DNA of 64,000 nucleotides from Legionella erythra (GTDB lineage: Bacteria > Pseudomonadota > Gammaproteobacteria > Legionellales > Legionellaceae). Under the pieces are notes generated by a model. That model was not told the DNA's origin and made no database searches. It worked only from the letters and a program-made list of their open reading frames with translations. Where the stretch lies: NCBI RefSeq assembly GCF_001467615.1, contig NZ_LNYA01000028.1:1-64000 (forward strand). The letters are read 5' to 3'. Made by a program: the position numbers and the translations under genes. Every line of letters begins with the position of its first letter. Positions within the stretch are counted from its first letter, which is position 1. This document shows positions 24,730 to 33,343 of this stretch, piece after piece.

Positions 24730-25110
24730 ATGAGTTATCAAAGCCACTTTCGCGTGTATGCTGAAGACACTGACATGATGGGCATTGTTTATCATGCCAA
24801 TTTCCTTTGCTTTTTTGAACGGGCGCGAACGGAAATGTTGCGTGAGAAAAACTGGTCCCTGACACAAATGGCTTCGGAGTATGACCGGCACTTTATCATT
24901 AGCGACGTCAAGATGCAGTTTTTGCATCCAGCCAGGCTGGATGATTTGCTTTTGGTCAGTACGGACATCATGAAGCGGGGATCCTGCAGTATTTTATTTG
25001 AACAAAACCTGCGAAATCAGCATAATATGCTTCTTTGCGAGGCGCAGGTTAAAATTGTCTGTGTCGATAGTGCAATGAAAATACAGCGTATACCGCCCGA
25101 TTACAATTAA
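24730..25110 (+). CDS. ybgC: Acyl-CoA thioesterase YbgC
   Basis: 126 residues of the hot-dog thioesterase family. YAEDTDMMGIVYHANFLCFFERART carries the catalytic Asp and the YxxN/H surround. It belongs to the tol-pal-associated group and acts on short-chain or phospholipid-linked acyl-CoAs. It follows ruvB without a gap and precedes tolQ by 29 bases, the usual place at the head of the tol cluster. Confidence 0.92.
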   Translation: MSYQSHFRVYAEDTDMMGIVYHANFLCFFERARTEMLREKNWSLTQMASEYDRHFIISDVKMQFLHPARLDDLLLVSTDIMKRGSCSILFEQNLRNQHNMLLCEAQVKIVCVDSAMKIQRIPPDYN

Positions 25111-25139
25111 ATAAGAAATGACAAGTAGGAGGAATCAAC

Positions 25140-25814
25140 GTGGGTAGCCATGCCAGTGTCTTAGGTTATTTTTTACAAGCCGGTTTGGTGGTTAAAACCG
25201 TGATGCTGATTTTACTTTCTGCCTCTATCGTTTCCTGGACATTGATTATCCAGCGAGCATGGTTTTTTAACCGCAAAAAGCAGCAATGCGACCAATTTAC
25301 CCGCCGTTTTTGGGATAGCGGCGATTTGAGTAAATTGTATGCCGATATCGATAGTCACGCGGATGAACGGCAAGGCATCGCCGCCATTTTCCATGCGGGG
25401 TTTAAAGAATACGTGCGGGCTAGAAAACAGGGGGCCGTCGTGCTTGAACCCATCCAGCGCGTCATGCAAATCAGCCATGCCAAGGAAGCCATGCGTCTCG
25501 AAAAACACCTGCCTTTCTTTGCTTCTGTCGGCTCCATTTCTCCCTACATTGGTTTGTTTGGGACTGTGTGGGGCATCATGACGTCATTCCAGGCCTTAGG
25601 CCAGGCACAGCAGGCTACCATTGCCATGGTGGCGCCTGGTATTTCAGAAGCGCTGGTGGCCACCGCATTGGGCTTGTTTACGGCCATTCCGGCGGTCATT
25701 GCCTATAACCGTTACAGTACCCGTGCCGGCAACCTGCTGGAACAATATGATCTTTTTCAGGATGAACTGGTTTCGTTGATAGAGCAACAAAGCGCTGTGC
25801 CCGTGAGAGGATAA
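25140..25814 (+). CDS. tolQ: Tol-Pal proton channel subunit TolQ
   Basis: 224 residues of the ExbB/TolQ family with three transmembrane helices, the conserved ASVGSISPYIGLFGTVWGIM and the third helix AMVAPGISEALVATALGLFTA. With TolR it uses the proton-motive force to power TolA. The start is a GTG at 25140 with TAGGAGGA 6-7 bases ahead. Confidence 0.95.
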   Translation: MGSHASVLGYFLQAGLVVKTVMLILLSASIVSWTLIIQRAWFFNRKKQQCDQFTRRFWDSGDLSKLYADIDSHADERQGIAAIFHAGFKEYVRARKQGAVVLEPIQRVMQISHAKEAMRLEKHLPFFASVGSISPYIGLFGTVWGIMTSFQALGQAQQATIAMVAPGISEALVATALGLFTAIPAVIAYNRYSTRAGNLLEQYDLFQDELVSLIEQQSAVPVRG

Positions 25815-25817
25815 ACG

Positions 25818-26276
25818 ATGTTAAGAAAAAAAACCAAATCGTCTCAACCGATTGCAGAAATCAATGTGGTTCCCTACATTGACGTCATGCTGGTTTTGCT
25901 GGTTATTTTTATGATTACGGCACCTATGCTGACACAGGGGGTCACGGTCGATTTACCGAAGGCCGCAAGCCAGTCCCTAAAACCCACTGAGCGAGAACCC
26001 ATCATCGTGTCGGTGAATTTACGCGGCGACTATTTCCTAAACATCAACACGGCGCCGGATTTACCCATGGAGCCCAAGGCTCTGATGGTGAGGGTGGCCG
26101 CAGAATTGGAGTTGGCCAAACAGAATAACCAGCCCATTAATGTCCTGGTGAAAGGCGATCAGGGTGTGCCCTATGGCAAAGTAGTGGGTGCCATGGCGTT
26201 GTTGAAACAGGCTGGGGCTGAACAGGTCGGCTTATTAACCGATTCGTCTGAGGCCATTTCGGAGAACCAAGCATGA
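25818..26276 (+). CDS. tolR: Tol-Pal subunit TolR
   Basis: 152 residues, single N-terminal helix containing the essential Asp in VVPYIDVMLVLLVIFMITAP, then a periplasmic domain with LVKGDQGVPYGKVV. It pairs with TolQ in the energised complex. It overlaps tolA by 4 bases, so translation is coupled. Confidence 0.95.
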   Translation: MLRKKTKSSQPIAEINVVPYIDVMLVLLVIFMITAPMLTQGVTVDLPKAASQSLKPTEREPIIVSVNLRGDYFLNINTAPDLPMEPKALMVRVAAELELAKQNNQPINVLVKGDQGVPYGKVVGAMALLKQAGAEQVGLLTDSSEAISENQA

Positions 26277-27292
26277 GGATTGAACAGAGCTACCGCAAAG
26301 CGTTTTATGCGGCTCTGACGCTGCATTTGTTGTTAGCCTTGTTATTACTGACGGAGTCATCCAGCAAACGACCCGTTTTGGTGAATGAAGCCAAAAATAC
26401 CCCCGGTGAGATGACGCCGATAGAAGCCAATGCTATGCAAAAAGAAATTGTTAAGGCGGTGAGCGTTAACAATCAGGAAGTCATGGAGACCGTCAATCGT
26501 TTAAAACAGCAGCGGGCGCAACAAATCAAAGCGGAACAGGCGCGTCAGAAAGCCCTGGCGCAACAGGTTTTGCAGGCGAAACGGGCGCGTTTGCAAGAAC
26601 AGCAACGTTTAGCGAAATTAAAAGAAGAAGCGGATAAGCTCGCCATTGCCAGAAAGAAACAAATGGAAGAAGAGCAAAAGCGCCTGAAACAACTGGCTTT
26701 GCAAAAAGAGCAGGAAGCCAAGCGACTCCAGGAGCTTAAAAAGCAACAGCAGGAATTGGAAAAAAAGCAGCAACAGGAAGCGGCGAAGCTGGCTGAATTG
26801 AAGAAGAAAAAAGACGAGGAAAAAGCCAAAGCTGACAAATTGAAGGCTGAACAGGCGGCAGCAGAAGCCCGTAAAAAGGACGAAGCGGTGAAATTGGCCG
26901 CTCAGAAAGCCGCAGCCGAAAAAGCTGCGGCAGAAAAAGCGGCCGCTGAGAGGGCGGCGGCTGAAGCAGCCCAGGCTGCGGCCAATCGAGCCCGTCTTGC
27001 CGGCGAAGTGGATAAATACAAAGCGCTGATTATCAATGCAATCGGACGCCAATGGATTTTGCCGGATAATGTCGATCGCGGCTTATCCAGTCAATTCAGG
27101 ATTCGCTTGGCGCCTGATGGCGCAGTGCTTGAGGTGAGTTTAATCCGCAGCAGCGGTGATCCCATTCTCGATCGCTCCGCACAAACTGCGATTTATAAAG
27201 CGTCGCCGCTGCCAGTACCGACTGATCCCGCGACCTTTGATATATTTCGTGATATCAGTTTAACCGTACGACCAGAAAACGTGAGGGGATAA
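26273..27292 (+). CDS. tolA: Tol-Pal envelope protein TolA
   Basis: 339 residues: one N-terminal transmembrane helix ([17 protein letters not shown]), then a long Ala/Lys/Gln/Glu-rich helical domain (about 85-245) with repeated [14 protein letters not shown] blocks, and a C-terminal TonB-like domain beginning near [16 protein letters not shown]. It spans the periplasm and links the inner-membrane motor to TolB/Pal during division and outer-membrane constriction. Confidence 0.93.
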   Translation: MRIEQSYRKAFYAALTLHLLLALLLLTESSSKRPVLVNEAKNTPGEMTPIEANAMQKEIVKAVSVNNQEVMETVNRLKQQRAQQIKAEQARQKALAQQVLQAKRARLQEQQRLAKLKEEADKLAIARKKQMEEEQKRLKQLALQKEQEAKRLQELKKQQQELEKKQQQEAAKLAELKKKKDEEKAKADKLKAEQAAAEARKKDEAVKLAAQKAAAEKAAAEKAAAERAAAEAAQAAANRARLAGEVDKYKALIINAIGRQWILPDNVDRGLSSQFRIRLAPDGAVLEVSLIRSSGDPILDRSAQTAIYKASPLPVPTDPATFDIFRDISLTVRPENVRG

Positions 27293-27294
27293 CC

Positions 27295-28557
27295 GTGTTA
27301 AAACGACTTGTGATATTATTTTTCGCTGCATTGTCGAGTGGGTCTTATGCCCTCGATCTCGAATTAACCCAGGGGATTAACTCGGCTTTGCCCATTGCCA
27401 TTAATTCTTTTGGTTACGACAGTGCCGGCTCTGAATTGACGACGATCATTAATCATGATTTGCAGTTATCAGGCCAATTCAAAATCATTCCGACACCGCC
27501 AGGCTTGCCTGAAGGTGCGCAAGGGGTCGGTATTCTTCGTGGCGCGGGTGCTGATAGCGTATTAACTGGCCGGGTCAGCAAATTGGGTTTTAACCGCTAT
27601 GACGTCAGTTTTGATCTCATTGACGCGGTAGCCAATGGGCGTCTGCTATCAAAAAGTTTCCAGGTGGGCAGCAATGATATTCGGGCTTTAGCGCATCATA
27701 TCAGTGATTTGGTCTATGAGAAACTGACTGGTGAGCGCGGTGTGTTCTCCACCCGGATTGCCTATGTGCTGGTGCAGCGCGGTGCAGGACGTTCCCGCTA
27801 TTCGCTGGAGGTTGCTGATGCCGATGGATTTAATCCCCAGAGCCTGCTGGTTTCGTCCGAGCCCATTATGTCGCCTTCCTGGTCACCAGACGGGCGACAA
27901 ATTGCCTACGTTTCTTTTGAAAAGAAAAAAGCGCAGATTTTTATTGTGTCGGTTGAAACGGGTAAGCGACGTCTGGTCACCGATTTTACTGGCATTAACG
28001 GTGCGCCTGCCTGGTCGCCAGATGGTAATCAATTGGCCGTTGTGCTCTCAAAGAGCGGCAGCGCTAAAATTTATACGGTCAATCTGTCTTCCGGCCAGTT
28101 AAAACAGTTGACTTTTGGAGACGCCATTGATACAGAGCCACGTTTTGCCCCGGATGGCAAAAGCCTGCTGTTTACTTCCGGACGCGGTGGCTCTCCTCAG
28201 GTTTACCGTTTGTCCTTAGCCGACGGCAGTGTTTCGCGCGTGACATATGATGGCAGTTACAATGCGCGTGCTTCCTACACCCCTGATCAGCGGCACATTG
28301 TCATGCTGCATAAAGAGCAGGACAGCCGCTTTAATATTGCCGTGCAGGATGATACTGGGCATGTTACCCAGGTGACATTCGCAACCCTGGACGAATCGCC
28401 CTCTATTTCCCCTAATGGCCGGTTGATTCTCTATGCTACTCGTCACAATGACAAAGGGGTGTTGGGCATTGTTTCTCTGGATGGCCGCATTCACATGCGT
28501 TTACCGGCGAGAGAAGGGGATGTGCAGGAACCTGCCTGGTCACCGTTTTTGGGCTAA
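27295..28557 (+). CDS. tolB: Tol-Pal periplasmic beta-propeller TolB
   Basis: 420 residues starting with a signal peptide ([20 protein letters not shown]) and an N-terminal domain, then WD-like propeller repeats such as [27 protein letters not shown] and [19 protein letters not shown]. The start is a GTG at 27295 with GAGGGGAT upstream. TolB binds Pal. In most operons pal follows; here a nuclease gene does. Confidence 0.95.
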   Translation: MLKRLVILFFAALSSGSYALDLELTQGINSALPIAINSFGYDSAGSELTTIINHDLQLSGQFKIIPTPPGLPEGAQGVGILRGAGADSVLTGRVSKLGFNRYDVSFDLIDAVANGRLLSKSFQVGSNDIRALAHHISDLVYEKLTGERGVFSTRIAYVLVQRGAGRSRYSLEVADADGFNPQSLLVSSEPIMSPSWSPDGRQIAYVSFEKKKAQIFIVSVETGKRRLVTDFTGINGAPAWSPDGNQLAVVLSKSGSAKIYTVNLSSGQLKQLTFGDAIDTEPRFAPDGKSLLFTSGRGGSPQVYRLSLADGSVSRVTYDGSYNARASYTPDQRHIVMLHKEQDSRFNIAVQDDTGHVTQVTFATLDESPSISPNGRLILYATRHNDKGVLGIVSLDGRIHMRLPAREGDVQEPAWSPFLG

Positions 28558-28578
28558 TCAAACAATCAAGGAGTTGCA

Positions 28579-29403
28579 GTGAAAAAAGGAATTGTCGGTG
28601 TTATGACCATGGCTGCGTTGGCAGCCGCAGGCACTGCTTACAGTTGGAATGCTACCGGACACCGTCTGGTAGCGCAGATTGCCTACCATCATTTAAACAA
28701 GGAGGCCCGTTCGCAATATGTCCGTTACAACCATGGTCTGGATAGCGTTTTTAAATCGCAATCCCTGGTGAATGCAGCACCCTGGATGGATGGCCTGCGT
28801 TACATGAATGACCTGTGGCTGCAACCCATGCATTACATCGATATTCCCTATTCTGTCGATGGGACTGAGCTGATTCAACCGGATGAAGTGAATGCTGTTT
28901 ACGCCATCGAGAAGGCGAAGAAAGTGTTGAAGGACCCCAAGGCCAGTCTCTTTAATAAAGGATTCAGTTTAAGAATTCTTTTACACGTGGTAGGGGACAT
29001 CCATCAGCCGCTACACGCCATCAGTCAATTCAGCGTTCAACACCCCAAAGGCGACATGGGAGGTAATCTGGTCATGCTGGGTGACAATCCCGTTGGCCCC
29101 AACCTGCATTCCTATTGGGATAATGGCGGCGGCTTTCTTAAAACAGCCCGATTAAACACCAAACAACTGAACGCTAAAGCCTGGAAAATTGAACAGCGTT
29201 GGCCTTGTCACGTGAATAACATGACGCTTGATGCCAAGGCCTGGAGCCAGGAGTCTTATCAATTGGCCATTGCCAAGGCGTATCAAATCAAAAATGGTGA
29301 AAAACCGAGCAATGAATACCAGGATATGGTGAAGGTAACGGCTGAGCAACGCATCGCTCTGGCAGGTTGTCGTTTGGCAGCCTTGCTAAACGATCTCATG
29401 TGA
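28579..29403 (+). CDS. Secreted S1/P1-family nuclease
   Basis: 274 residues starting MKKGIVGVMTMAALAAAGTA, a signal peptide. Mature chain begins WNATGHRLVAQIAYHHL, as in S1/P1 nucleases where the N-terminal Trp is a zinc ligand. Further zinc ligands are visible in PWMDGLRY, MHYIDIP, LLHVVGDIHQPLHA and NLHSYWDNG. The enzyme would cut single-stranded nucleic acids with a tri-zinc centre, in the periplasm or outside the cell. Start is a GTG with AAGGAG. It is close enough to tolB (21 bases) to share its transcript. Confidence 0.9.
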   Translation: MKKGIVGVMTMAALAAAGTAYSWNATGHRLVAQIAYHHLNKEARSQYVRYNHGLDSVFKSQSLVNAAPWMDGLRYMNDLWLQPMHYIDIPYSVDGTELIQPDEVNAVYAIEKAKKVLKDPKASLFNKGFSLRILLHVVGDIHQPLHAISQFSVQHPKGDMGGNLVMLGDNPVGPNLHSYWDNGGGFLKTARLNTKQLNAKAWKIEQRWPCHVNNMTLDAKAWSQESYQLAIAKAYQIKNGEKPSNEYQDMVKVTAEQRIALAGCRLAALLNDLM

Positions 29404-29419
29404 TGATCATATGCTGACG

Positions 29420-29440
29420 GGGCTATACCCTGTATAGCCC
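29420..29440. terminator. Hairpin between converging genes
   Basis: GGGCTATAC-CCT-GTATAGCCC is a perfect 9-bp stem with a 3-nt loop, 16 bases after the nuclease stop and 15 bases from the end of the opposing gene. It has no strong T-tract but could serve both directions. Confidence 0.65.
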
Positions 29441-29455
29441 ATGTTTCGTGATGTG

Positions 29456-30139
29456 TTAAAAATTAACTATTTGCCCATCTTTGAGCACAAGGTAAGCCTG
29501 CCCATTTTTTACTTCAATCGTATCGTCAGGGAATGCAGCCTGAATGACAGACGAATCAATCTGATGACCTAACCATTCAACACGACCTACTCGAGCCTTA
29601 TGAAAATCACCGTAGGTGCTATCAAAATGCAAGGTATAGATCTGCGTGTATTCCGGGGGCAATTTTTCGCTGATGCGTTTTAAGACGTCGTCAACTGTGT
29701 AATGGTGTGAATTAAGGTAAATAATGGTATCGCCACTGCCAGCCTGTTCGTTGGGAATAAAGACGGCAACGGCTTCTTGTTGTAAGGTACTGACCAGTTC
29801 TTTTGAGATAGTGAATATTTCATCTTCGGCAATGGATTGGTAAGGGGAGCTGGTAAACAGTTTGCTGTTTTCCGCGGCCAAATGTCCGTCAGATTCGGTT
29901 TTGTACATGCACAAAATGTTTTCACCTTGACTTTGTTCAAGATGATGGGATTGCATGATATCAACCATGGTGGTTTCTAATTGACGCTGCTTTTCACTTA
30001 ACAGGTTTTTGTAGGCCTCAGTTGGGGCAACTTCGCCAACATTATTCGCTGCATAAAAAGTGACAGACGAGACATCGGAGGCAGCAAGGGGATGGCTTAG
30101 TAAGGTGAGTCCAATAAACAGGCTGGTTAATTTGATCAT
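29456..30139 (-). CDS. Secreted protein of unknown function, paralogue A
   Basis: 227 residues with a signal peptide (MIKLTSLFIGLTLLSHPLAA). It has the same length and an evident common layout with the next gene upstream: both share SHHLEQSQ near residue 64, SSPYQ/TSPYQ, YLNSHHYT/YLNSRHYS, FDSTYG/FDSKYG and the ending G-x2-VNF with VEWLGHQID/IEWLGNQID. No known family recognised; the mature protein is soluble and mostly alpha/beta in character. It has its own promoter. Confidence 0.7.
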   Translation of the reverse strand: MIKLTSLFIGLTLLSHPLAASDVSSVTFYAANNVGEVAPTEAYKNLLSEKQRQLETTMVDIMQSHHLEQSQGENILCMYKTESDGHLAAENSKLFTSSPYQSIAEDEIFTISKELVSTLQQEAVAVFIPNEQAGSGDTIIYLNSHHYTVDDVLKRISEKLPPEYTQIYTLHFDSTYGDFHKARVGRVEWLGHQIDSSVIQAAFPDDTIEVKNGQAYLVLKDGQIVNF

Positions 30140-30170
30140 ATCTTCATTCAGAGCATTAATACTGCACGCA

Positions 30171-30198
30171 ATTGTAACAGGATGATTCTTAAATACAA
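30171..30198 (-). promoter_or_regulatory. Promoter of secreted paralogue A
   Basis: On the minus strand TTGTAT (-35) and TACAAT (-10) are 16 bp apart; the ATG at 30139 is about 32 bp from the -10. The gene is therefore likely transcribed apart from paralogue B. Confidence 0.55.
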
Positions 30199-30242
30199 TG
30201 ACCTATCGATGACAGGGTTGGGTAAAATAATTTCAGTCGATG

Positions 30243-30271
30243 AAAAAGGCTGACTTGTCGCCGAGCCAGCC
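30243..30271 (-). terminator. Rho-independent terminator of secreted paralogue B
   Basis: On the minus strand GGCTG...CAGCC form the base of a stem interrupted by one mismatch and extended by four more pairs, directly followed by TTTTT. It separates the two paralogues' transcripts. Confidence 0.7.
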
Positions 30272-30299
30272 TGGATTTTATGCAGGAAAGAACCAATGC

Positions 30300-30983
30300 T
30301 TAAAAATTAACAATGCGCCCATCGTGATAGATTAAAAACGCTTTGCCATGCTTCCTTGTCATTTTTTCTTCAGGAAAGGCGTTTTGAATAACAACCGGAT
30401 CAATTTGATTGCCCAACCACTCAATGCTGCCAATGGTTGCTTCGTCAAAACCCCCGTATTTACTGTCAAAATGAAGGGTGAATGCCTGGGAATAATCGGC
30501 TGGGAGTCGTTCATTAATCAGTTTGATGGTTTGCGTCAGGCTGTAATGCCGGGAATTAAGATAGACGGTGGTCTCGGCGGCTTCGGCCTTGTCATCCGGA
30601 ACAAAAACAGCCACGCTTTCCTGCTGCAAAGCGTTTGCCATCTCTTGAGAGAGAGAAAATATTGTGTCATCGGTGAGCGTTTGATAAGGCGAGGTTGTAA
30701 AAATCTTGCCATTATCTGCAGTCAAATGGCCGCTGTCTGCCATTTGATACACGCCGATGCCGTCTTCGCACTGGCTCTGCTCCAGGTGATGGGATTGAAA
30801 GATATCGATGATGGTGTTTTTCAATTGATTCTGTGCGTCACTGAGCAGGCGCTGGTAGGCTTGTTCCGGTTGGATTATACCGGTGTTATTGGAGGCAAAG
30901 AAAGAAACAGAGGTGTATTCAGCCGCTGAAAGCATCCTGCAAAATAATGAAAGTCCTATGAAAATACGCATTGATTTTGTCAT
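30300..30983 (-). CDS. Secreted protein of unknown function, paralogue B
   Basis: 227 residues with a signal-like N-terminus (MRIFIGLSLFCRMLSAA after a short leader). A tandem duplicate of the gene at 29456-30139, with 160 bases between them. It shares the same motif order. A -10/-35 pair and two palindromes lie upstream, facing an HxlR regulator gene, so it is a likely HxlR target. No family or function recognised. Confidence 0.7.
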   Translation of the reverse strand: MTKSMRIFIGLSLFCRMLSAAEYTSVSFFASNNTGIIQPEQAYQRLLSDAQNQLKNTIIDIFQSHHLEQSQCEDGIGVYQMADSGHLTADNGKIFTTSPYQTLTDDTIFSLSQEMANALQQESVAVFVPDDKAEAAETTVYLNSRHYSLTQTIKLINERLPADYSQAFTLHFDSKYGGFDEATIGSIEWLGNQIDPVVIQNAFPEEKMTRKHGKAFLIYHDGRIVNF

Positions 30984-31011
30984 GATTATTGCTCGTTACT
31001 GGGTTTGCAAC

Positions 31012-31039
31012 AGTGTAACCATGCCATTAATTTGTGCAA
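31012..31039 (-). promoter_or_regulatory. Promoter of secreted paralogue B
   Basis: On the minus strand TTGCAC (-35, 31034-31039) and TACACT (-10, 31012-31017) are 16 bp apart. The -35 overlaps a perfect palindrome, TGTGCA-AGAA-TGCACA. Confidence 0.5.
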
Positions 31040-31070
31040 GAATGCACAGTTTTGTAATATAGTTACAAAA
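31033..31070. promoter_or_regulatory. Two adjacent palindromic operators in the hxlR-type divergent promoter
   Basis: TGTGCA-AGAA-TGCACA (31033-31048) is followed immediately by TTTTGTAA-TATAG-TTACAAAA (31050-31070), both perfect inverted repeats. The second overlaps a possible -10 (TAATAT, 31055-31060) of the regulator gene, paired with TTGTGC at 31032-31037 (17-bp spacer). The layout suggests one regulator repressing itself and controlling the divergent secreted-protein gene. Confidence 0.55.
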
Positions 31071-31089
31071 AATATACCGAGATTTGTTT

Positions 31090-31422
31090 ATGACGAAACC
31101 CAGTCGACGACAGAACAATTGCCATTATGGCTGTGCTGTAGAAGCTGCCCTTGATGTTATTGGTAATAAATGGAAAGGGTTAATTCTCTTCCATCTGCTT
31201 TCCGGCACCAAACGATTTAACGAGCTTAGACGTCTGATGCCAAGCATTACGCAACGCATGCTCACCCTGCAATTGCGTGAACTGGAAAAAGATGGCGTTG
31301 TTCATCGGCAGGTTTATGCTCAGGTCCCCCCAAAAGTTGAATATTCGTTGACGGAATACGGGGCTGAATTAGAACCTATGCTGTTGGCTTTGCGAGATTG
31401 GGGTCGCCGTTACATGTCTTAA
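31090..31422 (+). CDS. HxlR-family winged-helix transcription regulator
   Basis: About 110 residues from the ATG at 31090. The family hallmark CAVEAALDVIGNKWKGLILFHL with the N-terminal Cys and FNELRRLMPSITQRMLTLQLRELEKDG is complete. HxlR proteins are dimeric repressors or activators, often redox- or aldehyde-responsive through the conserved Cys. It is transcribed away from the secreted paralogue B with two operator-like palindromes between them. Confidence 0.92.
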   Translation: MTKPSRRQNNCHYGCAVEAALDVIGNKWKGLILFHLLSGTKRFNELRRLMPSITQRMLTLQLRELEKDGVVHRQVYAQVPPKVEYSLTEYGAELEPMLLALRDWGRRYMS

Positions 31423-31433
31423 AAAACCGACGT

Positions 31434-31928
31434 TTAAGCATAAAGCAAAGCCATAGACAAATGGTTTTCATACCGCCCGTCAATGCACACGGCATTTTTA
31501 TGTATTCCCTCAACGACAAAACCAAACTGTTGATAAAGTGCCCTGGCGGTTTTGTTGTGTTCCCGCACGGTTAATTCAATGCGGGTCAATCCTTTTTCAC
31601 GTGCTTGTTTGAGGGCTTCAGCCAGCAAGGCTTTTCCCACGCCCAAGCCGCGAAAAGCGGCTCTAACGCCAATACCCAACGAACCGATGTGAGCAAAGAC
31701 AGGACGGTCAAGTGATGAAATGTCACACCAGCCAATGACTTCCTCCTCATGCAAAGCGATGAGATGAGGCCAATTCCCCTTGAGGTTCTGTTTGACAAAA
31801 TCCCGGGTCATTTCAAGCGGCGGCCCTTTAAGAAAAGCCAAATATTTTTGCTCGCGTGCCACGCTGTCAAGGGCTTGCCAGTAACTGTCAATGTATTCTT
31901 CACGAATAGGAATAATGGTAAAGTTCAT
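31434..31928 (-). CDS. GNAT-family N-acetyltransferase
   Basis: 164 residues. The acetyl-CoA binding region GVRAAFRGLGVGKALLAEAL and the family end ARALYQQFGFVVEGIHKNA resemble the RimJ/RimL or YhhY-type GNAT enzymes. It would transfer acetyl groups to an amine; substrate unknown. It begins 10 bases after a small membrane-protein gene on the same strand. Confidence 0.85.
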   Translation of the reverse strand: MNFTIIPIREEYIDSYWQALDSVAREQKYLAFLKGPPLEMTRDFVKQNLKGNWPHLIALHEEEVIGWCDISSLDRPVFAHIGSLGIGVRAAFRGLGVGKALLAEALKQAREKGLTRIELTVREHNKTARALYQQFGFVVEGIHKNAVCIDGRYENHLSMALLYA

Positions 31929-31938
31929 AATCAGCCGG

Positions 31939-32310
31939 TTAATTCAGTAACTCCAAAATAGCCGTAGCAAGGTAATAGAGTAAAATAAACACGAACAAGG
32001 CGATAGAAATAAGAGGCAACAGGATAGTAAAAATACGAATCATCGTGGCGGTGAATGCATTGCTGCTCTGGTTAGCTGAACCCCAAAAAGCTTTTAATAA
32101 CCAGATATAAAAACCAACGGCATAAAGCATCAACGGAAGCAGCCACAGATTCTCAAGATTGAATCCTCCGGTGAACAAAGCAGTGAGTATAAAAATATAA
32201 AAGACGATATAGGCTAGACCACCCTCCAGAAGGTAATCTCCTCCCTGGCTAAAAAAAATTTGCCCAAACGTCAACTGCCCATTCCAGCCTTTTTTTAAAT
32301 AGTTCAGCAT
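31939..32310 (-). CDS. Small membrane protein of unknown function
   Basis: 123 residues from the ATG at 32310 (MLNYLKKGWNGQLTFGQIFF); a TTG at 32364 would extend it. Three hydrophobic segments, near residues 34-50, 54-75 and 93-120. The initial KGWNGQL segment is seen in some small proteobacterial membrane proteins, but no function is known to me. Confidence 0.6.
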   Translation of the reverse strand: MLNYLKKGWNGQLTFGQIFFSQGGDYLLEGGLAYIVFYIFILTALFTGGFNLENLWLLPLMLYAVGFYIWLLKAFWGSANQSSNAFTATMIRIFTILLPLISIALFVFILLYYLATAILELLN

Positions 32311-32393
32311 ACCTGTCCATCCAAGAGTCTTTTCATAACTATAGACTGTACTTTGTTTCAGCAAAAGCCAGATAGCGATTATCTGACCTTGAT

Positions 32394-33164
32394 TCAGGCC
32401 ATCCGGCTTAAAAATTCCTGAAGGTGTGGGCGTTCTGCTTCACCGGCTAAATAATCCTTTAATCGCATGAATGCCTGGTCGTAATCTTGCTGAGTAAAAA
32501 CACCGCGCATGAGCTCAAAGCGGAGGTAAACGCAATAGGTGTTAAGCACATCGGTTTCGCAATAGTCACGAATGGCTTTTAAATTGCCGGCTAAATACTC
32601 GTCAAAAACCCGCGCACCGCTCATGCCCATTTTGCCCGGAAAATTCAACATCGATGCTATCTCGTCCAAAGGCGCAAAGGCTTTATTCTGATAAGCCGCT
32701 AAAATGTCCATCAAATCAAGGTGTCGATAATGAAAGCGGTTTAAATAATTATTCCAGCGAAACTGCTGCTGATTATCGCCGGTTTCCCAATAAGTCGGCG
32801 CACTGATGCCATGCAATAGCGCGCGATAATGAAGAACCGGCAAATCAAAACCGCAGCCATTCCAACTGACCAGCGTTGGGGAATATTTATCGATGCCAGA
32901 AAAAAAGCGGGTGATGAGCTCTTTTTCGTCTGACTGTTCATCACCCAAAGACCAGGTTTTGATGTGATTCCCTTGGCTGATAACCAGGGAGATTGCGATA
33001 ATTTTTTGCAAATAATGGGGTAAAAAATCATGACCGACTTTCGCTCGCCGTAAAGCAAACATGGCTTTGGCTGTGTCTTCGTCGGAAAGACCCTGTAAAT
33101 CATATAATTTACGGCCGGCTTCAAGGTCCGGAATGGTTTCAATATCAAATACCAGAATACTCAT
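32394..33164 (-). CDS. Predicted 3'-5' exonuclease (PolB-exonuclease-like, DnaQ fold)
   Basis: 256 residues from the ATG at 33164 with AGGT ahead; 24 extra in-frame residues upstream are unlikely. The DEDD motifs are visible: ILVFDIETIPD (Exo I), LVSWNGCGFDLPVL (Exo II) and LKAIRDYCETDVLNTYCVYL (Exo III). It matches the group of stand-alone exonucleases related to the exonuclease domain of DNA polymerase B. Role in DNA or RNA trimming is not established. Confidence 0.87.
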   Translation of the reverse strand: MSILVFDIETIPDLEAGRKLYDLQGLSDEDTAKAMFALRRAKVGHDFLPHYLQKIIAISLVISQGNHIKTWSLGDEQSDEKELITRFFSGIDKYSPTLVSWNGCGFDLPVLHYRALLHGISAPTYWETGDNQQQFRWNNYLNRFHYRHLDLMDILAAYQNKAFAPLDEIASMLNFPGKMGMSGARVFDEYLAGNLKAIRDYCETDVLNTYCVYLRFELMRGVFTQQDYDQAFMRLKDYLAGEAERPHLQEFLSRMA

Positions 33165-33343
33165 GCAGAACCTGCCATTACTAATAGAAAGCGTGGGATA
33201 ATGAAGCAATCGTAACCTGCTAGTATTCTTTAACAAAAGGGAAATTGCAACTGCCTGATCTCAGGAAATTTTTATAATAAATATTTAAATCTCGCCTACT
33301 TTTTGTTACTAATAGCCGTTTAAATGTTACCTAAATAAGAATA

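Noticed and set aside
26545..27052. Cys/Phe/Ser-rich antisense frames in tolA
   Set aside because: They arise from the reverse reading of the Lys/Ala-rich repeats of TolA.
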